Shown here: piece by piece, positions 52,600-64,000 of the stretch | How the letters are laid out: each line of letters begins with the position of its first letter | Numbering within the stretch: the first letter of the stretch is position 1 | Source: Plasmopara viticola | Taxonomy: Eukaryota > Oomycota > Peronosporomycetes > Peronosporales > Peronosporaceae | DNA: 64,000 nucleotides | Assembly (NCBI GenBank): GCA_001695595.3 | Contig: MBPM02000004.1 | Span: forward strand, 496,001-560,000 | Direction: 5' to 3' | Made by a program: the position numbers and the translations under genes | Notes under the pieces: model-generated | Told to the model about the DNA's origin: nothing | Seen by the model: only the letters and a program-made list of their open reading frames with translations | Database searches by the model: none

Positions 52600-53103
52600 T
52601 TACATAAGGATCGTGAGAGCCGCCGCGACAATAGCAACAAGTCCAACTGCCACAGTTTTAGGGCTACTTGCAGAAATGAGATTGTTTCTTCCAGAAGTAT
52701 TGTCGCCGTTCGACGACTCGTCGCCGACGTTAGTGTCATTGCCAGAGGAGGACGATCCATTCGACATTGATCCCGCGGAACCAGTTTCACTGCACAGTGT
52801 CATAATTTGGTTCAACAAGTCACTTTCCACAAAGACATTCAGGCCTGGAATAGTGCAGTCACCGAGATTTTCCGCTGCCACTTCATTTAAAAATGCCATG
52901 CAAAAGGAGCTTTCACATAGGTCCATAATCTGGTCGGCAGTCACACTCGAGAGAGTGTTCATGCTCAACCCCGTGTCTGCCGTACAACCAGCAAGATATA
53001 TGCTGTTTGACAGCTTTACCAATGTTTGAGGAGGGCACACATCACTTGTGACGGGCCCAGCAAAGACGAGACCGATCAGGATGATCGAGGTCAGTGACAA
53101 CAT
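52600..53103 (-). CDS. Elicitin-like protein, GPI-anchored type
   Basis: 167 residues. Signal peptide 1-20 (MLSLTSIILIGLVFAGPVTS). The elicitin domain, 21-105, has six cysteines at 23, 40, 63, 68, 83 and 104; the CX4C at 63-68 and the 14-residue gap to 83 are family hallmarks. A Ser/Asn/Gly-rich linker (about 106-145) is a likely O-glycosylated stalk. The hydrophobic C-terminus (149-167, VAVGLVAIVAAALTILM) fits a GPI-anchor signal. Elicitins bind sterols and lipids; members with a stalk and anchor sit on the oomycete cell surface. Spacing differs from the short classical elicitins (16 and 22 residues between the first cysteines), placing it among the elicitin-like group. Intact, single exon. 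Confidence 0.88.
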   Translation of the reverse strand: MLSLTSIILIGLVFAGPVTSDVCPPQTLVKLSNSIYLAGCTADTGLSMNTLSSVTADQIMDLCESSFCMAFLNEVAAENLGDCTIPGLNVFVESDLLNQIMTLCSETGSAGSMSNGSSSSGNDTNVGDESSNGDNTSGRNNLISASSPKTVAVGLVAIVAAALTILM

Positions 53104-53147
53104 CTTAATTTGATTGAATCGTGGTGAGGCTAAAGGAGGTAAGTTGA

Positions 53148-53154
53148 GGAATGA
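53148..53154 (-). promoter_or_regulatory. Initiator element of the elicitin-like gene
   Basis: TCATTCC on the minus strand, in the context GCTCGTCATTCCTCAACTTA, resembles the oomycete core promoter (initiator GCTCATTYY followed by the flanking region). It lies 45-51 bases before the ATG. Confidence 0.6.
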
Positions 53155-54045
53155 CGAGCTGGAAACAACAATCGATGATCGGATAGATTCTCACCCTTTA
53201 AAAGACCCCATTCGCACATGCGGATGAGACGACGAGTAAGAATCGCTTAGCTGTTTCACCCTTAACAACGACTTTATGGCTTCCTCGAAACCGAACAACC
53301 GAAAAAGCGGTTCTTTCGATTGATATTAGACGTCGCATATGGGGATCACACATTGTGTGTAAAAATAACTCTTCTTCCTTCTATGGAGCGAACGGAGCTA
53401 ATTGGTACTACGCTTTTTGATTCATATATGATTGACCGAAGTAATGTTTTTCAAACTCCATGCTGTTTTATCATATAAATAGGGGATCGACAATAGCAAA
53501 ATATATTATCTACGTCGTACTTTTATGTACACCACCTGTGTGTTCACGTCCTATCTGCGATGTTATAAATATTTAATATAAGAAAAGCATGAAACATTCA
53601 TATTTCATCAATCAAATCGTGGTCCGCCTTAAGGTCGTGATGTGTCAAACTTTTATTGGAGATGCACCGTTCTTACAATTTGGCTCGGCTAATTGTTGTA
53701 GCAACAAGCTTTGTTACGACGCCACTATTACATTGTGAGTGCAATGCTGCAAGGCTCATGGTGCATTAAACTTTTGGGGTCCTGGTATTGCTGGGATAAC
53801 TTTATTTTGACAATTCGAAGATTAGTATTGTCAAGCTCGAAACAAGCGCGTTGATCGAACATGACGGGACAATATTTTGTTCTTTTCTTTCCGCATTTTA
53901 TACGAGCTAAGTCCGGTGGAAATTATAGCATTGTTGAAAGTATCAAAACGAGAAAGCTTATATTATCAAAATCCAGCCAAGATCAAAGCCCGCTCGCTAC
54001 CTTGGTCTTTAATCTCGCTACGTCATTCTCTTCCTCATCTCAATA
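53155..54045. other. Intergenic region between the elicitin-like and cystinosin genes
   Basis: AT-rich, with no supported frame. It contains the upstream region of the elicitin-like gene and the 3' flank of the transporter gene. Confidence 0.45.
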
Positions 54046-54951
54046 TCACTTGGGCAAAAACGGTTTTGTCTCTCCCCCATGCAGGATGTAATGATTATTT
54101 TCGGCATAAAGCACATAGTGCTGTAGAATGAACACCACATCCACAATAATGCTCACAAAGCCAAGCGAAAACTTCACCGGATCCCCCGTCATAGCGGTCC
54201 AGTCATTCGTTGCCTTTGCATCCAGAACCTGCTGTCCAATCGACAAGAGACCTCCGGCAATATCCAAGAGCACATTCCAGATGGTCCACCCCACCGTTGA
54301 TTTGCGCTGATAATTGAGCACAATCTGCGGTAGACACTTGACCAACGTCGTCACCAGCTTGACATAGCTCAGTAGGTACAACAGATTGAGTGTGTTCAGG
54401 ACCGAGTCCTCTCTATTGCCTGTAAAGAGAATGAAAAGGCCAAAGACGACCGCAACGACAAAGGTCCCACTGGTCCACAAGATGGTCGGTTTGCTCACAC
54501 TTTGTCCGCCCCGGGGGTAGATAGAGCACTGGACTAGTGACACAGCCACTAAAAGCGCTGCATGGAGCGAGAAAAAGACATCGTTGAGCTCCACGGCGTT
54601 GCGGTGACCCTCGTGGCGCCGCATGTACTGCTGCTGGACACTCTCGCTAAAGTAAAAGGCCACGTTAAAGACAGAGTAGCACAGGAAGCCTAGCATGTTC
54701 AGCACCGTATAGTCGAGGGATAATCCCACGACGCTGCGACGTTCGTGGTTCAAAAAGACTTGGGGATAAAAGCTGATGCTCCAACAAAAAAAGTAAATCC
54801 AGCCCAAGATACTGGACACGCGATTCCATGGCTGCGGAATGTGTGCATTCGCATCTATCAAGAGGCCAAAGAGAAGTCCGCTGAGCAGGATTAGAGCGGC
54901 AATGACGACTGCCCGCTGGTTTACAGAGAGCCGTAGGAAGGATATAGTCAT
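54046..54951 (-). CDS. Cystinosin-type lysosomal cystine/proton symporter (PQ-loop protein)
   Basis: 301 residues, ATG at 54949-54951, single exon. Seven hydrophobic segments are visible. Two PQ-loop repeats: the first has P63-Q64 and ends RRSVVGLSLD with D80; the second reads YVKLVTTLVKCLPQIVLN with P208-Q209, then KSTVGWTIWNVLLD with D230 and GG. These match the two conserved PQ loops and acidic proton-coupling positions of cystinosins, which export cystine from lysosomes or vacuoles together with protons. GDPVKF and DVVFILQHYVLY near the end also fit the family. Human cystinosin has a long glycosylated N-terminus and a C-terminal GYDQL sorting signal; both are missing here, so targeting must differ. 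Human length is 367 residues. Confidence 0.9.
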   Translation of the reverse strand: MTISFLRLSVNQRAVVIAALILLSGLLFGLLIDANAHIPQPWNRVSSILGWIYFFCWSISFYPQVFLNHERRSVVGLSLDYTVLNMLGFLCYSVFNVAFYFSESVQQQYMRRHEGHRNAVELNDVFFSLHAALLVAVSLVQCSIYPRGGQSVSKPTILWTSGTFVVAVVFGLFILFTGNREDSVLNTLNLLYLLSYVKLVTTLVKCLPQIVLNYQRKSTVGWTIWNVLLDIAGGLLSIGQQVLDAKATNDWTAMTGDPVKFSLGFVSIIVDVVFILQHYVLYAENNHYILHGGETKPFLPK

Positions 54952-57900
54952 CAGATGTAGCGATCAAAAGCGTGAGAAGATATGAAGAGAAGCGTATCCC
55001 ATCAACGAAAAATATTAAAATGTGGTTTTATGGTGTAATAGTGAGCTCAAAATTGTACGGATAAAGTTTACATGCCTTCTTTTGCTCGTACTTTTTGCGT
55101 AATGAACGCAATTTGTAGTTTTCGGGTCTTTTGCACCTGTGTTGATATAATTATGGTACAAACCAGCATTACGAACATTTGAGTTGTAACTTATTCCCTT
55201 TTTACTCATATTTTCTATCGATATCGTGCGTAGTGAACGCTCACGTCGACCTCAGCGAAGTTGTTGCCCCAGACAAATAGCTTAAGAACTGGGTATGCTT
55301 TCTGCAGTGATTTCGGCAACTAGAAACTTATTATCGGCAAGTCGCTGATATGCTTGACGTTCTTTAAAGTAGAATCTTTTCCTCTCTCTCTGGTGCCACA
55401 GCGTGAGCTTTCATCACTCGGTAATTTGCCACGAGAATCTCTCGGTGTTTTTTTGCAACACGTTATCTACGTCGTCCATTCCATTTTTCAACAGAGCCAC
55501 GCTTATATCAAGATTTAACACTATTTTTTTGGACATTAATTTGCATTATAATTGGCATCTATTTTAGTTGCATATGCTGAACAAATTTTCTGCTAAAACA
55601 GAATACTGTTAGCTTCTTCTTAATGAAGCAAGTTCTGGGTTAGATAATCATGAAGAGGTGTAAGCCGAACTCCCACATCTATCTAGTCCTGCGTACTTTC
55701 TTTTAATTCCACTATGTAACGTCTACAGCAGTTGACTAGCTGTGTGTACAGCAGACACCAATGCTAGTACCTGAACATCCTTTTGTCATATTACTAAAAC
55801 ACCTGCGTTCGCCGTAGTCCCTGTGTGAATGTTATTCCCATTGTCGCAAATGTTTAGTTTGCTAAGTTAGCTTAAAATTGACTTTGATGCATATATATCG
55901 TCTAGCTACAACAACCGTGATTTTTGAAAATAAAAGTTGAGCGCGATCGTAAAGTCAACAAAGAGGTACCGGCTTTGATGGATTGACATTATTTAAGGCA
56001 TGCGCTGTGTTAAGTATTACAACAATGTGATTTTGCGTACAAAAAGCGTCCATCGTAGCGCTGCAAAGTAAATATAGCTCTCGTAGATAGCATCAATGAT
56101 ATTGTACAATGCAACCCACCACCGCTGTTTTCGACGAAATCATCGTGAAGCTAGCCTCCCTAGCCAGGTATTTCTTTCTTCCCAGAAAAACCAAGTCGAT
56201 CTTAGTCGCTGCTGATCAAACTTGCAATGGAATGCAGACGTGCGATGGCTTTTGACCTTCTCCTTCCCGTGCCAGCAAGGATTTTCTACAGTTTTGGCAT
56301 GACCATTCTGTCTCGATGTGAAATAGTACACATTTTTTGTGAAGTTTTACTCGACGAAGTAGGTGTTAGGACATAGTTGACAATGCTTTCGTACTGAGCA
56401 TTATGGTTACCATGAAAGTATTCAAAACGGGAGAAAAGGAGTTGCTGCAAGACGCGCTTGCCTTCAGTATGCCATCAAGGGTAGATGTTTCTTAAATAGG
56501 TCCGACATTTGTTGTGGGGTAACTGTCGTCGCCGGCAGTTTTGCCGGTTATGGCTTTTACGAAAAATAATGAAAATATTCCCAGGGCACATATGCATTAG
56601 TACTCTCCATAGGTATACGCGATTACGCACTTCCCGACCAGAAGACAATTCCAAGTGTCTAATAAACATCGGGGGCCAAGAAGTCTTTTGGGATAAAAAA
56701 AATTCAGGATGTGGGAAAAAAGAAGTTTAGGATGTGTAAAAAGCCAATTGGAATAAAAAGAATGATGCCTTTTTTAGGATGGTAGCAGTAGATGGCTGAG
56801 AGCCACCAGTCAGGCTGTAGCAAGAAATTAGTCGTAAGAGCTCTTCATCTAATATCACTCCTCAATTGCTTTATGCAACAACACTCTCCTCTTCTACGAC
56901 TTACCTCGCCCGCGCCTCAGCCTCGTCCGACTGTCGACTACAATCAGCTTTCTCCGCAACTGTGTCACATATGTGCTTTTGCAAGAATGCAAGATCAGAT
57001 CACTTATATCTCTGGACATACTCGGAAAAAGAAACTTGATTCAAAGAGAAAATTAGTACAGTTGTCGAAGCTGACAGGTTTGCCTTTGATAGTTTTCTGA
57101 ATGTCCACTGCCACGATTGCGACTTTTACGTGCATGCATAGTCTCACAGACAGAAGTGACATCTCAAGGTATAATTCACGCATAAGAAAGGGGGAGGCAT
57201 CAGCACACTCAATTAAACTGCGTCCTTCACAACCAGAGTATTTTTGAGCTTTTATGACAAAAGTGGCGAAGGAACCCAAGCTGAAATGAGATCTTAAGGC
57301 TGTGCAAATTCTCCCTTACTCATCAAAAACATGAATATTATAACCATCCGGTTCGTTGTGCTTAACCATTCTTAGCGAACAAGCATGTTAAAAGGCTCAA
57401 TTTCTAAGTTAGGGTATTTACGTTGTAAGAGGCCGCTTACATATTTGGTTCGGATACGTCTTCCCAAGCGATCGAAAACATATTAAACGTGATGAGGTCA
57501 CACAACACCATGCACACTTAGGGTTTGTAGGATCTTCCGGTAAAGGACACCTTACAATCCTTGGTCTTCAGGGAACTGACATGTGCTATAGTTTGCGGTT
57601 TAAATCTAATTTATTGTCAATAATTTTATGCTTTCGATCCCACCTATGATTCTTATTGTGTAAATTTCGCTTTTATCGCCCGATTCATTGCCACTTTCAT
57701 CTTCGGGTGACAAATAGCTGAGATGTGCCACGGACGATCCGGTAAGCACTCAACTGAATTTTTGCCTGCGGTGGCTGCAAAGAATCCACATGGCTCGCGA
57801 TAACGTTGTCAAACAACCTCACTGCCGGGAAGCTTGACTTACTTATCGTCAGACTCTCCTGTCATGCAGAGTTCCTTAATCAATGAATGTAAAAGATATG

Positions 57901-60900
57901 GACCTTGGGGGCTTAAAGTGATCGATTCTTGCTGACAAGGTCAACGATGGTGGGGACCAGGAAAATGAGAATGAAGTCAAGGAGACAACTCTCATACGAC
58001 TACTTGGTGGACAAAGCCACCAGAAATTTGGACCAGGGGTTTTGTCACTTGCCAACCACAGGGTTTGACGCAAGTCGCAATCCCGTATAACAGATTATTA
58101 CTCATTGGACAACGTGCCCGACAACATAGAAGAGATTTTCAGTCGTACCAACTCATGTCGTCCATGGTGCCGAACAGTGTGTTCATCTGCTTTGCGGTCG
58201 CCGGGGCAATCTGAAGGCCATTTTTGCGTGGTATTTAAGCAGGAAGCTGTTATTTCAGCTCTGCTTTACTCCAGCAATGCGTTAGTATTTGGCCGTCATT
58301 AAAACCCGCTCGAAAACTTTATTCGGCATCGTAGTTAGGTAGAAGACAAGGAAGGTATGAGGATACTGTCACCACCACGGAACTATTTCCGAAATCGATT
58401 AACCTTTGGAATATTGCATCGCATAAGGCAACCATGATAAATTAAGTACCTTACATTCGTGAGATTAGGCACCACTGCTTCGGCATAATGCAAAGTCAGA
58501 CGCGAAAGTATGGAGTCTCCCCTAACCTGTCTCAACGCACGATCAAGCTTCGCGATTTACGTACAAGTTGGCCGCAGCTTTAGGCTCTAGATATCAAGAG
58601 CCTTCTGATAGTTGTACCAAAGACGGTTCACCGGCTCTCGCAGTTATCAATTTAGAGAAAGGCAGCTGGCCTTGCAGTTCAAGGAGCAGCGTCGGCCGCC
58701 CCCGCATCGACCACGTTCCTGCTTCGTGAGAAGGAATAGCCCTCGCACATCAAAAGTACGCGCTTAAGAATACAATTGACTTTTGCAGATAGTGTCAGGC
58801 CGCTGCTTATTCAGAGCAACCTTGTACTTATATGCCCTTGAGGAAAAAAATGGCTTTGTTGGCAAAAGTAGCGACATTTTTCATTTTCTCGTGTGTATAT
58901 AAATGAAGCTAAAGCTTACTTTGCTTGAAGTCAGGCGTACTCGAAACCCGTCAAAAGGAATGCTGCTCTCACGTGGAATTTATGTGCAGAAGCATGACTC
59001 ACTGCACCAAGATATATCGCCATCTGATGTGTTTTAGTTACATGGAAACCATTTTCACCACAGTCCTAATTTTGTGTAACGGCCCGCTACATCGTTTTTT
59101 GACTAAGATGTAAACGACATCCAATACGATGAACTAAGTGCTATTTAGTAAGCTCAAAACGTTGGTTTGGTGATAACAACTACCAAAACGGCATAGAGGG
59201 CTGCCGATTGACCGAGTCATCTTAGGATTCTAAGTAAAATGCCTCAAAAGATTACTTAGTTTTAAAAATGTTCAACAGCACCAAAATCGGCGTCTATCTT
59301 TAATGTTGCTTCCATAACAAAGGCTGCGCTTCCGGAGAGACACGATACGTTCACTCTCCAAAGAGGAGCCAAGGCAAAAAAAGCCTGCAAAAGGTCTCAC
59401 TCAGACGTTCATGGTTCTCAGATGAAGACCGATTATAGGGCTATCGCCAAAAAATGGAGGCCAAAAAGATGATAGCAGCATCAAGACGACAAGAAACGGT
59501 ATATTTCTTAAAAGGATTTGTACTAGCGCAGTTGGTAGAAAGCTATGTGACTATCGGATAGCGACGCAAGCCACCGTCTCGAAAGATATCTACTCACTCT
59601 TCCGAAAGCGAATCCGTTATAGACAAGAAGGACACTTTGGATGAGTGATTCTCGGACGATGTCGGCCATGGAGCAAAACTGAATCCTCACCTGCTCCGTG
59701 GGCCCTGAGGAACACTCCTCTCGTGGCATTTAAATCCCACTACAGAAATATATTTGGTTTTGTAAGAAGCCAGAAGACAAGAGTGTTTAGAACTCGGTAA
59801 GAAATATTCTCGGTCTTTGATATCTCCTCACCTCCGTATAAATAGAAAGCTTATTTTACTATTCAATATGCCGTTAAAGTATTACAAATTCAAACTTGAT
59901 CACTTTGGGTAGATTACATTACGTCTCAAACATCAAGAAAAAAATGCTCATTTGTTTGGTCGGAGATAACTCAACTAAGGCTTTTTCATACCCCAATTCG
60001 CACCAGCATACGAACAGTCGTACCAAAGACGCTTCAACGACTTCCACGAGCTATGTGGCTTGGAATAGTCACGCCGCTTCGCAAAAATCTTTTGTCGCTT
60101 ATTAGACTACCACAACTTCACAACGCATTTCACATGAAAGCACTACTGAAATTGGCGGTCAAGAAAAGCTATACAGGGTCACTTCCACCTCCCATTTGTG
60201 CCTTCTCCGTGATGATCAGCAGCTTCTGCGCTAGGTGGTAAGGCACTTGAGATTTCTATGGAGATCTCACTGCTTTTTTTCGAAGCGTCTCAGCCTTTTG
60301 AAGTCCTTGAGAAGTAATTTAACTTTCTGGTTTTTGATACACGAAAACTTTACACTCAAATTAACAGCCGCGCGTAATAGCGCGAGTTCTTCGGACTGCA
60401 TCGAAAAGTCGCATTTAATGCGCTAAATCTCAGAATTGATTGGTCGCTTGAGGCAAACACGCATATGCGTACGCGGAATTGACCGCTAAATGGTGAACTA
60501 TGGCCTTTCGTAATAGATATCGTACTGCAGGCCATCGTTGCTTAAAACGACAACCCGGGCTAAATTTACCGAGTCCATTCGATAATGGAACAGACTGTCT
60601 ACCTTCTTACAGCGATGCATCCGCTGTACACCTGACTGATTGACTATGGAGTCTTCAAAAATCGCGTAAGAGGCTTTATAGTGACATTGGTTCGATATGT
60701 CGGACGAATGCGTATGTAAATGTAACTTTTAGCTCTGTTTGAATAGACCATCATGATTCGGCCTGCGCGAATGTGCATGGGCAAGCACATTGAGTTCGCC
60801 GGGCTTGCTTTTACACAGAGATTGTATTTTGCAAAACTTGAATGTCATGTTGCCTTTCTTTGGAGCAATTAAGGTTTTATCATTACCAGTCTCAGAGAGG

Positions 60901-63900
60901 CAGATTTTTAATAGATTAGAGCATAAAAGATGCATTTATAACTTAAATAGTATGTATATTAACGCCGATTATGTTGTTGTCATGTACGGAAGTATCTCTT
61001 ACGGTAGCTCTAAGCTGCCTGGAGTCCGTCTCCGTCGAGTTGCAGTAACGTACAACCATTGACATGGCGTCTTATACGATGCCAAATAGCTTAGTATTAT
61101 CCGGCAAAGCTGAGACTAGAGTTTGCTAGAGCTTTCCCTTGATGCGATGCCAGTCCTGGCTCTCCAGCATCACTCAGTGTCAGCACCATTAGATCAGTAG
61201 ATTGGACACAGGCGCTGCGAAACCCACATCACCCATCTGAATGATTGTGTAAACAAATCATTCAATGTCATTGGAATATTCGGTAGCCCTTCTGGCATCA
61301 CTTACGCTAGAATTACTAGTCGCCGTGAGAGGTAAGCGTAAGCTCCTTGTTCGGACTTGATAGTAACCAGCTATCAAATTTAGTGAACTTTACAACGAAC
61401 ACCCGAACATGCTGTTAAACAGCACGATCTATTTAAAATGCCAGTGGTAGAGAAAGCGTTCCGCAGTTAAGCTTACTATGAACATGCAACTCTCGTCACC
61501 TTGTCTTGAGTTTTTAAGCATATGCGACGAGTGCAACGATTGTGACCTCCGCACCTTGCAACTATTTGCCTTTTCGGCAAAGAAGGCAGCAACGAGCTCA
61601 CCCTACTCGAGGCAGCTATCATTGCCTTATGATACAGTGTTTTGCACCTGACGCGCGACCAGTCTCGTGCTATATCCCTCTCTTCCGAAAAATAATTTAT
61701 AATGGGTATACAGACATCGCATTCAAGTATTTAAATTGTTAAGAATATACCAAAATCTTTGACGAATCTCTGAGCCAAGGCGCAGCATACGCTGCTTACC
61801 GGAAAGATCCAAGAGATCCTTATATTGAACTAAAGATGCTTTTCAATAAAGAGAAGGATTTTTTATCGTTTAATAAACACCTCTTATATATTCGTTAGCT
61901 TTTTAAATCAGCCAAAGTTTCGAGAGCTTCAAGCTCTTCGAATTAATTAGCTCTGTCATTTATCTAAATTTTCCATCGTATCTCCATTTTCTTGAAAGGA
62001 GCTTTGTTTCTCGCCCTCAACAGTACTCTGTTACTTGCCTACCACCCACCATTTCTTGCGAACCTACGTGATCCGATTGCCAAGCTTTGGCGCTTGCACT
62101 GTGTCATTTTCGGTGAAATCGGGTAAACCACTTTATTTGTGGACCCATGTCAAATGTTGAAAATACACAGAAATACTGACTCTATGTCACCCATGATTAC
62201 AAAGACAATTCAACGGGATGCGAAGTTCGGTTTTGTGTGTATCAAGAACACACTTATCATTAGGGCGGATGAATTTCCCACTAGGGACTCCACTACACTG
62301 ATGACAAGCATTTTTAACGACGCATAACCACTCGGCTACACAAATGTATCGAACATTTCGAGCTTTTACCTTGGAAAAGGTTGACGATGCATTTGCTCAT
62401 AGACCTTTGCAAGGGAATTATGTACTGACGGCTCAATTGCACCACCCTTAGCAATAAGATCATGCAACATTGGCAACTGTATTTTGGGTCAGAGGAGCCA
62501 GAGGTCATAGGTAGCCATGAAACTTAAACAGATCCCAAATATGGAGAGTCGTCTTGGTTAGGGCCAAGCTACGCTCCTAAAAGAATCAGGAGTGAGTTTG
62601 GCCTAGCCAACTATTTGCGCAAGCATAATGCTGGCTGTGTGGGTCTCGTAACACCGCGTACCGTTTTTGGGAAAAGGACGTTAAGCAATGCGACTAGAGC
62701 CAGCATTAATATGCTGAGGCTAGCGTCGAAAAATCACTTTGGCAGACTTCAGTCTTGGCTTTGGCGGACGAAATGAAGCATGTTAGTAGTGAGATTAACG
62801 TTTTCTACTACTTTAATGACCGTGCGTTGCTGCAACCCGGTGAGGACGAACGTGAGCGAGTCATTTCTCTCCAATCAGCTTAGCTATGCCAAATGGATCC
62901 GCTCGGCTCATGACAAGAAACCTTTTGCTACGAAGATGCACTACCAACATCCTGAGAGCTCGAAGCTTTATGTAGACAGTACATCCTTGAGCAATCAGTA
63001 TGCTCCTCTTTGTCCTGCAGAGTCGTAAATCGGGTCCCCCATTTAAATTATAATTTTTGTGCTGAGTACAACCTGGTAAGCCCAACGTTGCCGACGCTTT
63101 CAAGGAGTCCGAGCTACGAGCATGTTGGCTCACATCAGCAGGATTAAATTTTTAAAAGGCAGTCGAATTTGATATGCACACGAAATTGATGATCCCAAAG
63201 TGCAGTTCTTTATCACACTAAATGATACGAAATCGAGTATTATATCCTTTGATAGCGATCGCAGATGTACTGCTGTTAGTGGGCATCCTTTCCGGATGCG
63301 GCAGATTCAACATTAGTCATTTTTTAAGCGACCAGAACCTGAAGTATGACATAATTCATGATACACATATTGCTCAAGTAAGTAGTTGTTTTTTTTCTCT
63401 CGGCCCAATAACGATTAGTTGAAGCATCATGTGCTGCTAAGGACATGAGTTTTCGTATTTTGAAGCAACAAGTCGAGTTGGACCTGTCGGTTCCGACCTT
63501 TTGTGTAACAGACGATCTACCGACTCAGATTGATGCCACTGCGATCGCTGACGAGGTATTAGTCGATCTATCTTGGCATCTTCGCCGTAATGATGGTACA
63601 CGATAAAAGATATAGATTGGCATCTGGAATATATGCCTGACAGGTCCGATAATCAAGAGACCTCTCAGCCTTCTTATCTGCGCGGAAGTGCTTCGATAAG
63701 CACATTAATTTTTTACGTATGAAGCGTCTGGAAAGACCACAAAGGACCCAGATATTCGAATATGCATTTGAGATCACACCAGTGTGTACTTCATGGTAGG
63801 CATAAGTAGAGTTATCTCGCTTTGAAGCTTTGAGCTTCTTAAACCGCAACAAGATGCCAGGTTCATTCAAAGTTAAGACGGAGGACAAACCGAGACGGCT

Positions 63901-64000
63901 TGTACTCTCTCGAATTCAATTTCAACCCTATGGCTACTTGCAAAGCAGCTAAGGACTTTAACTACTCTACTGCAAAAACTTATTTGTTCGTTTTGGCATA
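54952..64000. other. 9-kb stretch without a recognisable gene
   Basis: Only short frames (none above about 106 codons) and none with a motif I recognise. I found no LTR pair, no copy of R, D/E or A/B/C sequences, and no RNA gene. A single tRNA-like A box (TAGCCGAGTGG, minus, 62329-62339) lacks a good B box. Composition is AT-rich; probably old repeats and intergenic DNA. Confidence 0.45.

Noticed and set aside
62260..62345. tRNA or second SINE around an A box TAGCCGAGTGG (minus strand)
   Set aside because: No acceptable B box, no target duplication found; one box alone can occur by chance.

Overview
The window looks like oomycete (Peronosporales-type) nuclear DNA. The best markers are a GPI-anchored elicitin-like protein at 52.6-53.1 kb, whose six-cysteine family is known only from oomycetes, initiator-like elements just upstream of two secreted-protein genes, short or absent introns, and a gene-poor landscape packed with retroelements. 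I cannot name the species.

Layout. (1) 0-8.4 kb is the left arm of a large, diverged inverted duplication. It carries the end of a jacalin-like lectin gene, a decayed secreted-protein gene, a broken copia element (called D here) and a Ty3/gypsy RNase H remnant. (2) 8.8-24.9 kb holds three minus-strand copia elements (A, B, C) in an array with an exact 5,840-base period; B is a recombinant of C and A. (3) 25.0-29.2 kb is the right arm of the inverted duplication, including a complete jacalin-like lectin gene and copies of a small retroposon (R). (4) 31.0-36.0 kb is a nearly intact copia element (E, identical LTRs) nested inside an R copy. (5) 36.0-41.6 kb holds nothing I can name; a tRNA-derived SINE with a 16-bp target duplication lies at 41.7-41.9 kb. 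(6) 41.96-44.3 kb is a paralogue of the locus into which A and C inserted, without the insertions. (7) 45.0-55.0 kb is a compact minus-strand gene island: a 1,877-residue IQ/ankyrin/WW/TPR-like protein, two small proteins, the elicitin-like protein and a cystinosin-type transporter. (8) 55-64 kb shows no recognisable gene.

The most unusual material is in the retroelements. Both copia families carry a primer-binding site that matches the anticodon arm of a tRNA instead of its 3' end. In D/E it matches initiator tRNA-Met, and the gag start codon is the complement of the CAU anticodon. In A/B/C it matches tRNA-Asn. The array, the nested insertions and the empty paralogous sites allow the order of events to be read: the 42-kb-type locus was copied, A and C inserted, unequal exchange between them produced hybrid B and a second spacer, and E later landed in an R retroposon.

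The standard genetic code fits the long open frames. All family and domain assignments were made by reading motifs; no database search was run.
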